This document shows positions 54,501 to 64,000 of a DNA stretch of 64,000 bases, in pieces (the stretch's first letter is position 1; each line of letters opens with the position of its first letter). A program made the position numbers and the translations under genes. The notes under the pieces are model-generated. The model searched no databases. It saw only the letters and a list, made by a program, of their open reading frames with translations, and had not been told where the DNA came from. The DNA lies in contig CP141147.1 in NCBI GenBank assembly GCA_035235625.1, positions 7,119,001 through 7,183,000 on the forward strand, read 5' to 3'. Source of the stretch: Saururus chinensis (lineage: Eukaryota > Streptophyta > Magnoliopsida > Piperales > Saururaceae).

Positions 54501-55740
54501 GTGAGTTGACTGACAAATAAAAGACCAACGGTTAATTGTGGAACATGTAAGACATCAGAAACGGAAAGTGATGGAGATTGAATAGAGCCCAAGCCAGACA
54601 AGGGCATGGTTGTGCCATTGGCTGCACGGACAGCACAAAAGTGAGAAGAATCTCCACACTCGACAAAAAAGGAATCATCTGGCGTCATATGATGTGTAGC
54701 GCCAGAGTCAAATATCTAGTTAGAACGGGTAAGACTAATAGAGTTAGAGGGAAGAAACAAACCTGAGTCTGAGACAAAGCAGAGGGAGTGGCAGAAGTAC
54801 CAAGTAGATGAGTCAAATCTGCTAAGAGAGACTGGAGTTCAGGAGTGGAGGCAACCGATGGTGAGGATGCACAAGAGGCTTCAGTTGGTATATCAGAGAA
54901 TGTATTGGCAGCGGTGGGTCGACCCCCAGTGAACCGTTGTCCATGATTTTGTTGAAAGGTACGGGCTAGCTGAGAAGCTGTAGACTGCCCAGGAAAGGGA
55001 CGACCAGATGGCTGTAAACTAGTAGACTGACGACCAGTTTGTTGTGGGCGTTGTGGACAATCCTTTTTCCAATGGCCTTTTTGATGACAATAATTGCATC
55101 TATCTATAGCAATACGAGGTTTAGGCTTACCAGATACTTGAATAGGTGCATTAGATGAAGCAGCCAAAACAGTCAGACTAGGGGAGGGCGAGCCACTAAA
55201 AATCTTTAATCTGGTTTCTTCTGCAATTAATTCATTAACTGCAGTAGCAACAGCAGGCAATGGAGATCGATGTAAAATAACACCCCGAATGACCTCATTC
55301 ATCTCGTAAGGCCATAAGAAGTTGAACAACCCAACGGTCCTCACAATACCGAAGTAAGGTAGCAGAAGCAGAAATTTCAATTGGTTCCATAAGTGTGAGC
55401 TGATCCCAGATAGTGGTCATGGAAGCATAGAAATCTTGAATAGATCTATTTCCTTGTCGAGTAGAGGAAAGATCCAATTCAAGTTGATAAAGCTTAGCAT
55501 AATTAAATTGCACATATAATGAAGCCAAATAATCCCATGCAGCCTTGGCGGTCTTGAACTTGGCTAATTGTGGACCACTAGTGAGATCTATTGAATTATT
55601 TATCCAAGTGAGTATTTTGGCATTATACATATACCATTCAGAACATTGTTTTGAAAACTCCTCTACCTTAACATCCGCTTGCATAATATGTTCCATAGTG
55701 GAACCATCAATATAGTTCTACAACCTTTTACCCATTATAA
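51516..55740 (-). pseudogene. Copia gag-pol polyprotein with stops and a frameshift
   Basis: Order on the - strand: gag (55696-55295; MEHIMQADVKVEEFSKQCSE), a one-base shift near 55300, zinc knuckle CNYCHQKGHWKKDC (about 55100-55060), protease (FDSGATHHMT, about 54715-54685), GAG-pre-integrase (WHLRLGHVS) with HHCC zinc site, integrase core (HSDVWG, FVDDCTRYSW, DSGGEYLSSEF), RT ([33 protein letters not shown]) and RNase H ([20 protein letters not shown]). Stops lie at 54716-54718, 53861-53863, 52998-53000, 52719-52721, 52575-52577 and 51894-51896. Catalytic residues are otherwise retained. Length and order match intact copia elements. Confidence 0.93.
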
Positions 55741-55829
55741 AATTACTCATAACATAACTTCAATAAGAATAGTTGTTACTGTTTAGGCTTGAAGATTGTC
55801 ATGTTTGTCCAATATATCCATAGTAACAA

Positions 55830-56035
55830 AATTGATGAACAGACCGATGAACAGTACCGATGAACAGTGAGGCAAACAGTTCCAATGAACAGTGTGGGTA
55901 AAACAATGCAGTAAACAGTACCAACGAACAGTACCGACAAACAGTATAGATAAGTAGTATGGGTAAAACACTGCAATGAACAGTACCTGTGAACAGTGCA
56001 CGGGAGTGTATTGGTGAACAGTACCACCGCAAAAA
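55830..56035. repeat. Tandem GAACAGTACC-type repeat in the copia leader
   Basis: Recurring (T)GAACAGTACCGA, AAACAGT and GGGTAAAACA units cover the untranslated leader between primer-binding site and gag. On the - strand they read ACTGTTCATCGG or TACTGTTCGTTGG. Confidence 0.85.
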
Positions 56036-56083
56036 TGGGTTCGGGTTACAGACGGAGGATTGAAACCTAAGCTTTTGATACCA

Positions 56084-56346
56084 TGATAGCAAAATCAGAA
56101 CTAGGGTTTTGAATCAGAAAAGCTTTGTATTTCTCATAATAGAATCATACATGAAAGGGAAAACGATCCTCACATTAAGAGAGATCGATCCAGCAAAACT
56201 AAAGAAAGAAATGTCCTAATTGCCTTTCACTTAAGTGAGGGTTTACAAAGAAGAAAATAAAAACTAATCTAGAATGACTAAACTACCCTCTATAGTATAA
56301 AGACTAATATAAACACTTAAGAAAAAACAGAACATATACTCTAACA
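56084..56346 (-). repeat. 5' LTR of the intron-13 copia element
   Basis: 263 bases. The primer-binding site GCTTTTGATACCA (+ strand, 56071-56083) abuts its inner edge. Confidence 0.93.
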
Positions 56347-56984
56347 GAGACAACTTGGAAGGGGTACTGAGTAACTGCGACCAAGAAGGCGGAGACATGG
56401 CGATGATGGAGGAGATTTGATTGGAAATGGTCTGGTATTACCCACTGTGAAATGGCATGGCCATGATTTGGGTTCAGGCTTGGTAAGCAAACTGAAAGGA
56501 ATGGCTGTTGTGGCAAACTGGATCAGGGAGCAGTGTGGCTGGCAGAGTTACTGGAAGTGGTTGCGACAGCAGGGCCAGGGGCTCTGACTGCACACAGATA
56601 GGCAACAATGGAACTGGCAAGGAAGCGATAGTGAATCTTCTATGCTGTCATCCACAATGTCAACTGAAGGTTTGGATACCGTCTCAGGCTACTGACTGTC
56701 ATTGTCATCTGATTGCTGCTCTGGCGCTCTGTCTGGTTTGGACTGTTTTGCTTCATTGCTGGTGTTCAATGGCACTCCTTGCTGTTGCTGTTGGTCCTGC
56801 ACCGCCTGTGCATGTTTTTCAGTACGAACTGACGCAATGACATCTTGGAAGCCAAATATGAACGCCTTGTAATGCTCTTCAAATGAGTCAAAAATTTCCA
56901 TGAATGTTGGGTAATCCATCAGAAATTTCTAAGTGAACTATATTTTTGCATGAGCCACCAAATTGATGCAAGACAATGTTTTGG
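56347..56984 (-). other. Internal region of the LARD-like element, 5' half, with small frame
   Basis: A - strand frame at 56919-56689 (76 codons) starts MDYPTFMEIFDSFEEHYKAF and has a Gln-rich centre (QDQQQQQ) and an acidic end. Its place just after the 5' LTR is where gag would be. No family is recognised. The rest continues with stops to the copia insertion. Confidence 0.35.
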
Positions 56985-57411
56985 TGAAGGGGAATGGGTA
57001 AAAAGAATGGGGAAAGGAGTAGAGAAATCACCACTAGAGGGCTGGTGGCATCCTCACCAACAGTTGTTCAGCATCATCACTGAACAAAAAAATTCTCAAT
57101 CAGCAAAGAATGGGATTTTTTGTCTCAAATAATCAGCTATCATTTATGAAGTCTGATGCCCTTTTACAGTGTTACAATATCTTTTAAATGGAAATAAAAC
57201 CACCGGAGCAGTTCTGCTTCTAAACTTAGGAAAACCAAATCTAAAGTCCAAAATTAAAGGAAACCCTAATCTTCTAATTTGAGTACTTTCCCAGATAAAA
57301 CTAAATATTGTAATCCTAATCAAAGTAAAAAGTCATAAATAAGCATAAACAAAATTATATCATCCGGGTCCTGGGTTTGGCATCTGTGGCTCACTTAGGC
57401 TCCACATTACA
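56985..57411 (-). repeat. 5' LTR of the LARD-like element
   Basis: This is the uninterrupted copy of the direct repeat. The site GAGAAATCACCACTAGAGGG (about 57021-57040) corresponds to the position filled by the TRIM-like insertion in the other copy. I see no convincing primer-binding site next to it. Confidence 0.65.
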
Positions 57412-58439
57412 CCAACATGAGGCACATTCTATAAAAAATGTCAGCATCGGTGTGAAAAATAAAAAAAGGTGGCATCTTGAGATGTATGCCTCATGCTCAT
57501 TGCGCCACCCACTGAGGCGCTCATAACTTTTTAAAATCTTTGTACGTTCTTGTACTTTTTCTCATAAAACTTATTAGTGTACTTTTTTCTTATTTCACTA
57601 TGTTCATCTAATAGTTCATATAGTTGCTTATTCTTTTACTTATTTGATCTTTATATACATATTGAGATATTGATAAATGTTAGGCTTATGCCCCATGCCA
57701 TGAGGCTTACGCCTTGCTTTGGAGGTCATTGCTTTGGGGCTCATCTCACACTTTTTGGAACACTAGTCCAGGTCATTTAAAGTTCCTTTCCAAATATCTA
57801 CAATATTTTTCAAAGCTATCTTTGCATGTCTTTGGCTCATTCAAATCAAACTTGGATTTTCACATACCATGCCCTACTGAATTCAACTATATCCTTGAAG
57901 CATTTTGACAAAGTACCATTTAGCCCAATGTATGATCTGTGGAAAAAGATTTTTTTCATCCAAACTTGGATGATATTATACCAATGCCCAACTGATATTA
58001 ATTTTTCCCTTTGTATTGTCAAATGAACTTTAAAATGAGGACAATTTTTTTTTCCAAGAGAGGAGTTTGTCTATAAGCAACTTTAATTTGTAAAGAAACT
58101 CTACTTCGGTAAAAGGACAAGAACGAAATGCAGGATACATTATGATTTTTAACAAAGATTATCAATTTGAAAATTATCACTGGAATAGCCAACATCAGCA
58201 AATTGATGTTGTTAATTGTTAATGGCTTTAGGAAAGCAAGAGAGCAGCTTTTACTGGCATGGGAGAGACAATTTGACAAATCGTGAACTGAATCCAAAGG
58301 TAATAACGGAACATAATATAATTTGTTTTTATGAAGTTTTGATCTGTAGGTTGTGGAATGTGTTTTAAATGGCCCTCAATCCCATCTGTACTGATGTATT
58401 TAACACTACATTCCTTGAAAGTCCGTTTGTAAGTCGGTC

Positions 58440-59400
58440 TGCCAAAGTTTGATCAAGTTGTTATCTCTATGGCATCAAAATTCATCAATCTGACAAATGT
58501 ACGCAGAGTTTTATGAAGGTAAATGTGGGATTATTTGCTTGTATGTTGATGTCATACTTATCCTTGGCACTGATTTAGATAATATTAATAATACTAAAGG
58601 ATTTTTGTTATCAAACTTTGACGTGAAAGACATGGGTGTTGTGATGTTATCTTAGGTATTAGGGTTTTAAAACAAGATAATAATCAAGTACATTCTCATT
58701 GAGAAAATACTAAAGTGTTGAGAAAGTACTAAAGTTTGATCCCTTTTGAATCACAATTAAGGTTGTTTCCTGATATTGGTAAATGTGTTTGTCAATTACA
58801 ATATCCTAGAGTAATTGGTAGATACACTAGAAATGCTTGTTATCTACATCTACATGTTTTTAGCTTTTAAATACCTGAAAGGAACAATGAAATAAGGAAT
58901 TTATATAGTGGGTATCCTACGGTAATAAAGGGGTATTTGGATGCCAATTGGAGCATAAGTCGTGCAAATTACTCATCAGGTGGATGTGTATTCACTCTTG
59001 GTGGGAAAGTAATTTCTTTGGGTTCCAAGAAACAAATATGCATAACATGCAAGTAGTAAAGAGGTAGAATGGTTAAGGAATTTATTATTAGAAATTTCTA
59101 TTTGTCCTTAGCCAATGCCACTTATATCCATTCATTGTGTTAGTGAGTCTACGCCAACATGAGCCTAGAATAAGGTATATAATGGAAAGTCTAGACTTAA
59201 TGGACTCAAACATAGTTTCGTTAGATAGTTATTCACAAATGGAGTGATAACTATGGATTATGTGAGATCTAGCCAAATTATGGCGGACACATTTACACAA
59301 GGGCTTGTGTGGAATATGTTGTCAAGGACATTAGTAGGGATGGGACTGAAGCCCATTTGATAAGGTGCTTGGTGGAAACTCGACCAAGTTCAATGAGTAA
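58440..59400 (+). pseudogene. Copia RT-RNase H remnant, sense to GCS1
   Basis: Fragments in shifting frames read FDVKDMGVVM, LGIRVLKQD, GYLDANWSISRANYSSGG, FTLGGKVISLGSKKQ and, at about 59270-59350, MADTFTQGLVWNMLSRTLVG. They are the RT end, RNase H and C-terminal segment of a copia polyprotein. Many stops are present and no LTR pair was found. Confidence 0.8.
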
Positions 59401-59999
59401 AGCACACCATATGGCGTGATTCAGGCGCTTAGTATTAAATAATTGTTACTATCCCAAGGATAAGTGCTTGGTGCCCATAAGAGGTTGAACATATGATCTT
59501 AATAGTCTTAATAACTGTTTTTGTTGAGGTGTTATAGTTATAGGTGCACCTCTAATAGGTCTACCTATACAAGTGTGGAAGTGAAGCCGCTTCCTATGAG
59601 AATAGGACTTGTCTCTAGAGAGTCATTGCAAACTTAAGGTATAAACACAAGCCAAAAAATTGTGTCAGCTAATTTTGAATACAGGAAGGATTATAAGGTG
59701 TTATGTGTAAGAATGAATCTAGTTTGCTGAAAGACATTTATACTATGCTCTCCTTATTTAACTTTGATGGATTTTTGTTACAGGGGTTTAGTTGCATTGG
59801 ATTTTATTTCGACACCTTTAATGGGGAAAAATTCACCAACCACCAATGTTTTTGAATATTTGCTAAAGTTTCTTGTGTAAAACAAAATTTCTTTGAGGAA
59901 ATATAATTCCTCATGATTTATTTTTCTCAATATTGGTCATACGTCACTTTTTTCACATGTAAAATCATAATCATAATCAAGTCACACATTTTCTCAACA

Positions 60000-61050
60000 A
60001 TTTGGGGTCGGTGACAAGGATCTTTCACCTCTATTCTAGCCTGTTTTATGTTAGCTCTTTTGTAAGAGATAACATAGTCATATCCTTATTAATTCCATCC
60101 AAGTTTTCTTAGGTTTCCCTCTCCCTCTTTTGGCATCAATTATATACAACCCTTCTAACCTTCTTACCATGGCATTCGTTGGTCTTCTTTGTACATGCCC
60201 ACCACACATTCACTTTAGCATCCTCATTTCTAATATATTTAATTTATCTCTATGATTTTTCTTTGGTACCTAACATTCTTCTCCATAGCATATTGCGGGC
60301 CTAATAGCAGTTATATAGAACTTACCTTTAAGCTTATTTGGGATTTACCTATCACACAATACTCCTGCCGCCGCCCTCCATTTTTCCCACCCTACATTAA
60401 TCTTATGTATGATATTTCCCTCTTTATGGATAATGGAGCCCTAATAACGGAATTGCTTACATCTTAGCACTTCTTGCCTATTTATTTTAACTGAAGTTCT
60501 ACTTATAATTCTACTATCTTTAAAGTTAAATTCTATATGCTCTGTCTTAGTCTTTTTTATTTAAAACCTTTTAATTCTAGAGCTTCCCTCCGTAGTTCTA
60601 GTTTGACATTTAACCCTATTATAGTCTTGTCAACTAAAACTAGGTCATATGCAAAAAGTAAGCACTAAGGTAGCCTATCTTGTACATGTGTAGTTAGTTC
60701 ATCTATAACTAGAGCAAAAGATAAGGGCGTAAGGGTGACCCTTGATGGAGACCTACTATGACCGGGAACACCTTGGTTTCTCCCTTAATTGTACGTACAC
60801 GGGTTACTACCTCCTTGTACATATCTTTAATAATATCGATATAACCTCATATAACTTTCTTATGAGCTCTTAAGGCACTTTATCATAAACTTTTTCCAAA
60901 TCAATAAAAGTCATATAGAGGTTTTGTCTCCTATCCTTATACTCTTAAACTAATCTTCGTAACAAGAAGATAATCTAGATTGTTGACCTCTTTGGCATAA
61001 AACTAAATTGGTTTTCAGTTACTTTAGTTACTTTTCACAAGCGTCCTTCA
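60000..61050 (-). pseudogene. LINE (RTE-like) reverse transcriptase remnant
   Basis: On the - strand: NLYMTFIDLEKVYDKVP (about 60935-60880), VGLHQGSPLRPYLFALVIDE (about 60760-60700), LLFAYDLVLVD, where FADD is usual (about 60660-60630), and near the end GRGKPKKTWMELIRI (about 60130-60080). Order and wording fit plant RTE-type LINEs. The frame is broken by stops and shifts. Confidence 0.82.
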
Positions 61051-61899
61051 ACCATGTGTAAAATAAAATCTCAGATTTCCTGGATTAGTCAACTATATTT
61101 TGGTCAATTTAATATTTGTGACAATACATAAGTGTATATATTTTTCAATATATGTACATGTACATAGAAAATAATTAAAATAATAAAATGAATAAGATAT
61201 ATAAGTGACATCTTTTTATTGTTTATATATTAGATAACTTTCATTAATAAACATAGAAAGAATATAACTCTCCATCCTTATATGTACACGAATTTGCATT
61301 ATGGTAGGGGCCCAGGCGTCATCAATGCGTGCAACATATGAGTATCGGGAGCTGCGAGTGGCCTAAGCATTATTAACGTATAAGATGGAGAGTTATGGGT
61401 AGTGGTGCCCTCAATTATAGCTAGGAATTAGGGTGATGAGTTGGGTAGCAGGGCGGGATGACATTTGGGTAGTGGGGTCCATAGTAGTAGTTAACGTTAA
61501 AGAGAGATGATGTTTGAGTAGTGGGCCTCACAATAGTAGCTAAGGTAAAGAGAGATGTGTGGAATTTTTTGCATAGGTAAAGAAGTGGAAAAAAGTGACA
61601 ATCTTGAAGGAAAAATGCATGCAAGTGGGGAAATTTTGAAATTATAAATGATCCACTATGGATAACAGCCAATCCAGGAGAAATTTGTTACACTAAAAAG
61701 TTACGTATGACTAATGCATCATAATTTTTTGACACCAAAAAGTCACGTGATTGGCCCGTGGTTTTTGTGATTGTAGAGAAGGTATCCATTGTGAAGTCAA
61801 GTGATTGTAAGGCATCATCACCAATGCGTAAGCCTTGGCCATTTGCCTCCAATTTTATTATTTTGAAAATGGTGGGGGAATGCTAAAGTATTTTCAAAA

Positions 61900-62790
61900 G
61901 GGAATATTATTATTTAAATAAATAATTACCAAAATGGAGAAGAGAGAAATTTATTTACCAAAGTGGTGTTTTGACATGCCACAGAGGTGCCAATGTGGCA
62001 ACTGGCGCTTGTGCAACTTTTTTTTTCAAATATTATGTAATTTTGTCACTTTGACCAACGAAATCCATATCTTCAATAAAGTCCTCACTCACACTGACAA
62101 AACTTGAGTGAAAAAGAATTCGTCCTTTCCAGCGACAAATTCCCAACACTTGGGAACATTTTTTCGTGGGTGATGAGGGGTACAAGGCTTCATACTGTTT
62201 CGTTACTCTTAAGTGGCAAAATCAGTGTTACACAAATGTCGTCACTGTAATTGATGAAATCCATCTTAAATTAGCAGGGGCAGCATACTGACGAAAGGTT
62301 GGAGTCTCCGGCACATGTAGCAGTGGGGGAGGGTGTCTCCGGCAGCTCAGAATGCTAGGCCACTAGGGTGAGGCATCTGCGGCAGTGGGGTGGAGAGCTA
62401 GTGGTGTCTCCGGTGGCTGGCCCTTAGGGTGAAAGGGGGAAGAGCGCACTAAGTGGTTTAACGGAGAAGAAATGGGATTGAAGAGGGCTTTGGCCTTTAA
62501 AACTATTGTGCAAATGTCATCACTGTGAGTGACAAAATTAGTTGTTTAAGTAGAAGCCATGCAAGTTGCAAGTTTTGTGTGATGAAATCATCTTAACCTT
62601 TATTTTGTCCTTCTAACCAACGAAATCCTTGTTGCGTCAGTCAAGCGTCAGTCAAACTAACAAAATTACATAAAAGTTGAAAAAAAGGCCGTGCAGGTGC
62701 CAATTTCCATGCTGGCACCTACAAGGCATGTCAGAATAATTAAGTTTCTCTCTCATCCATTTTGGTAATTATTTATTTAAATAATAATTT
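61900..62790. mobile_element. Inverted-repeat element with palindromic TTTCGTC-like motifs
   Basis: The ends carry a perfect 28-base inverted repeat (TATTATTTAAATAAATAATT followed by ACCAAAAT at about 61907-61934, complement at 62759-62786). More distant inverted similarity continues inside through GTGCCAATGTGGCAA and GCAGGTGCCAA. The body holds five motif pairs of the form TTTYGTC...GACRAAA at about 62040, 62117, 62234, 62511 and 62602. No coding domain is present. It is a relative of 17385-18490. The superfamily is uncertain. Confidence 0.6.
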
Positions 62791-63229
62791 TTTAATAATT
62801 TTCCTTTTTCAAAGTAGTGAGCATTTATTGATAATTTTTTCATAAAACTCGTGTTTTAGGAAGTTATTAAGTTGATTTGTGTGGGGCATGTTTCACTTTG
62901 GAATATGGAGATGACTTGGCAAATGGATGCCACGGATGGCAATCAGCTGTGTCACATGACTTGGGTGCATCTATGGGTGCTATTCAAAGTGAAATGGACG
63001 CAATCAAAAGAACAGCCAAAGGTGACAAAAAGACATGGTCACATGCCATGCAAACAGGTGCATCCCTTTTGAGATGGAAACCAACTTGTACCTAACTACA
63101 AATAGAGACACTGCACCCACGAGCCATGAGGTTTTTTAGAAAAACTCTTTCGTACAACTTCAACTATCTATGGTCATCCTTCTCATCTTGCTTTTATTTT
63201 TGAAGTTTTGTTTTGAGAAATGCTACAAC

Positions 63230-63450
63230 CACTTTCTTTTTACCCATTGTCCTGATGGCTCTCCAATCAGACAAAGTGTGCACAAAGCCCCAACTTCCTT
63301 TCCATCCTATTTTCTGATATTCCAAATTCATCCTTCAAGCAGTTCTGTTCTACACACAAAATTGTTCAAATCGAAACCTACCCACCCTCCCTCATGAGGT
63401 TCCTCATTCTCTTCCCAAACCCTTCCGTATCCACCCACCTTTCCTCGAGC
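63230..63450 (+). repeat. Dispersed repeat shared with 28.4 kb
   Basis: This is the partner of the segment at 28360-28720. The similarity is moderate and found by eye. An open frame at 63394-63639 follows it but shows no recognisable domain. Confidence 0.35.
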
Positions 63451-64000
63451 ACTGCAAAGTCAGGGGAGCTGCTATTGGATCATGTCCACTTCCGCGACAT
63501 GCGAGAAGGTTCAAGCAGGATTCAATCTTCTGGCTTATTGTTTTCTCACATTCATGGATTCCACCCTGTTATGGAAGTGCATCCAGGTCAAAAACCAAAA
63601 TTCAATGAACCTCTAAGCTTATTGGTGCAATTTATTTGAGTTAGAATTCCAATTATTGTTAATGATGCCAGTTGCAAAGCATGACCGCTCTTTTGTTACA
63701 GTTGAATATTTAACATCCGTTCTTTTAGGCTACAACCATCATAAGCCACCGATCCTTCTGATGTAGAGGGGTATTTCAGTCCTTCCACCTATCACAACTT
63801 AGTATTGTAGAATACAGTTCCTGTTTGGGTCAAATAACAGCATGCTCCAGCTGATGTCGAAAGGAGCATTATAGTCCAGGTCTTTAGACAGTTCCCAGCT
63901 AGTGTAGTTGGGAAGGGTAGTATAGTCATTTGGGTCACAGTTTGTTACAATGTTAGAAACAGTTATTCCAGAGGGGATAAGTAGTGGGGAAAAGGGGGAT

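Larger units (their letters stand above)
51245..56346 (-). mobile_element. Ty1/copia retrotransposon, 5.1 kb, structurally complete
   Basis: LTRs are at 51245-51508 and 56084-56346 (TGATAGC...CTCTAACA on the + strand). By eye they show about nine substitutions and one single-base gap, near 96-97% identity. A primer-binding site TGGTATCAAAAGC (- strand) and a polypurine tract GAGAGGGGG (- strand, 51509-51517) are in place. Gag, protease, integrase, RT and RNase H follow in copia order. Flanks GTAGG and GAGAC do not form a clear target duplication. At least six stops and one frameshift make it non-autonomous. It sits inside the LARD-like element and antisense to GCS1. Confidence 0.93.
49908..57411 (-). 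mobile_element. Non-autonomous LTR retrotransposon (LARD-like) holding two nested elements
   Basis: Direct repeats lie at 49908-50679 (including a nested TRIM-like element) and 56985-57411. They share GTTGTTCAGCATCATCAC, CATTTATGAAGTCTGAT, GGAAATAAAA and ATCCGGGTCCTGGGTTTGGC. Their + strand ends are TGAAGG and CTCCACAT(TA)CA. Only about 1.2 kb of internal sequence remains once the copia element at 51245-56346 is removed, and it shows no pol domain. A target duplication is not clear (CACCG on the left, CACCA on the right only if the end shifts two bases). Confidence 0.65.
48843..64000 (+). other. GCS1 intron 13 (incomplete, more than 15 kb)
   Basis: It starts GTGAAT after exon 13 and shows no further GCS1 exon before the window ends. 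It holds a nested LTR complex (49908-57411), a copia remnant (58440-59400), a LINE remnant (60000-61050) and a palindrome-rich element (61900-62790). Unassigned parts are 48843-49907, 57412-58440, 59400-60000, 61050-61900 and 62800-64000. The last includes the repeat shared with 28.4 kb. Confidence 0.8.

Noticed and set aside
63394..63639. 81-codon frame near the window end as the next GCS1 exon
   Set aside because: The translation has none of the expected GSYYWHGRD, ELNPQTL or DDYPR-like segments and overlaps a dispersed repeat.

Overview
This is plant nuclear DNA. It holds one interrupted protein-coding gene with GT-AG introns, surrounded and invaded by plant LTR retrotransposons of the Ty1/copia and Ty3/gypsy (chromodomain-bearing) types, RTE-like LINE fragments, a hAT-like element and microsatellites. 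The host protein reads like an angiosperm sequence, but the species cannot be fixed from the window.

The only host gene I can support is mannosyl-oligosaccharide glucosidase I (GCS1, family GH63) on the + strand. Thirteen exons, all in phase, run from the start codon at 18757 to 48842 and encode the first 564 residues of a protein normally about 850 residues long. Intron 13 is still open at the end of the window, so the C-terminal third lies downstream and the gene spans more than 45 kb. The coding frame is clean. The size comes from transposons in introns 5, 8, 9, 12 and 13.

Layout: 1-18.5 kb is a nested pile of retrotransposon debris. It holds a decayed chromodomain Ty3/gypsy pol on the - strand (0.7-3.35 kb), several copies of long LTRs starting TGTAAYRTCC, a copia-type solo LTR, and, next to the gene's promoter, an unusual element with repeated palindromic TTTCGTC motifs and a 600-base CT/GA tract. 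From 18.7 to 22.8 kb are exons 1-5. Intron 5 carries a 3.0-kb solo LTR. Intron 8 carries a hAT-like element with two tRNA-like Pol III promoters, plus Ty3/gypsy and LINE remnants. Intron 9 carries a tandem repeat and a long antisense LTR with a nested solo LTR. Intron 12 carries a 3.8-kb copia element with most of its integrase missing, and a solo LTR close to exon 13. Intron 13 carries a three-part nest (a non-autonomous LTR element holding a TRIM-like element and a nearly complete copia element with several stops), then copia and LINE remnants and a second palindrome-rich element.

Nothing in the window looks like an operon, CRISPR array or multi-gene pathway. Its interest lies in how an essential glycan-processing gene keeps an intact frame under a very heavy transposon load, and in three poorly characterised non-autonomous elements (17.4-18.5/61.9-62.8 kb, 27.67-28.26 kb and 49.9-57.4 kb). 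All domain calls were made by eye from translated motifs, with no database search.
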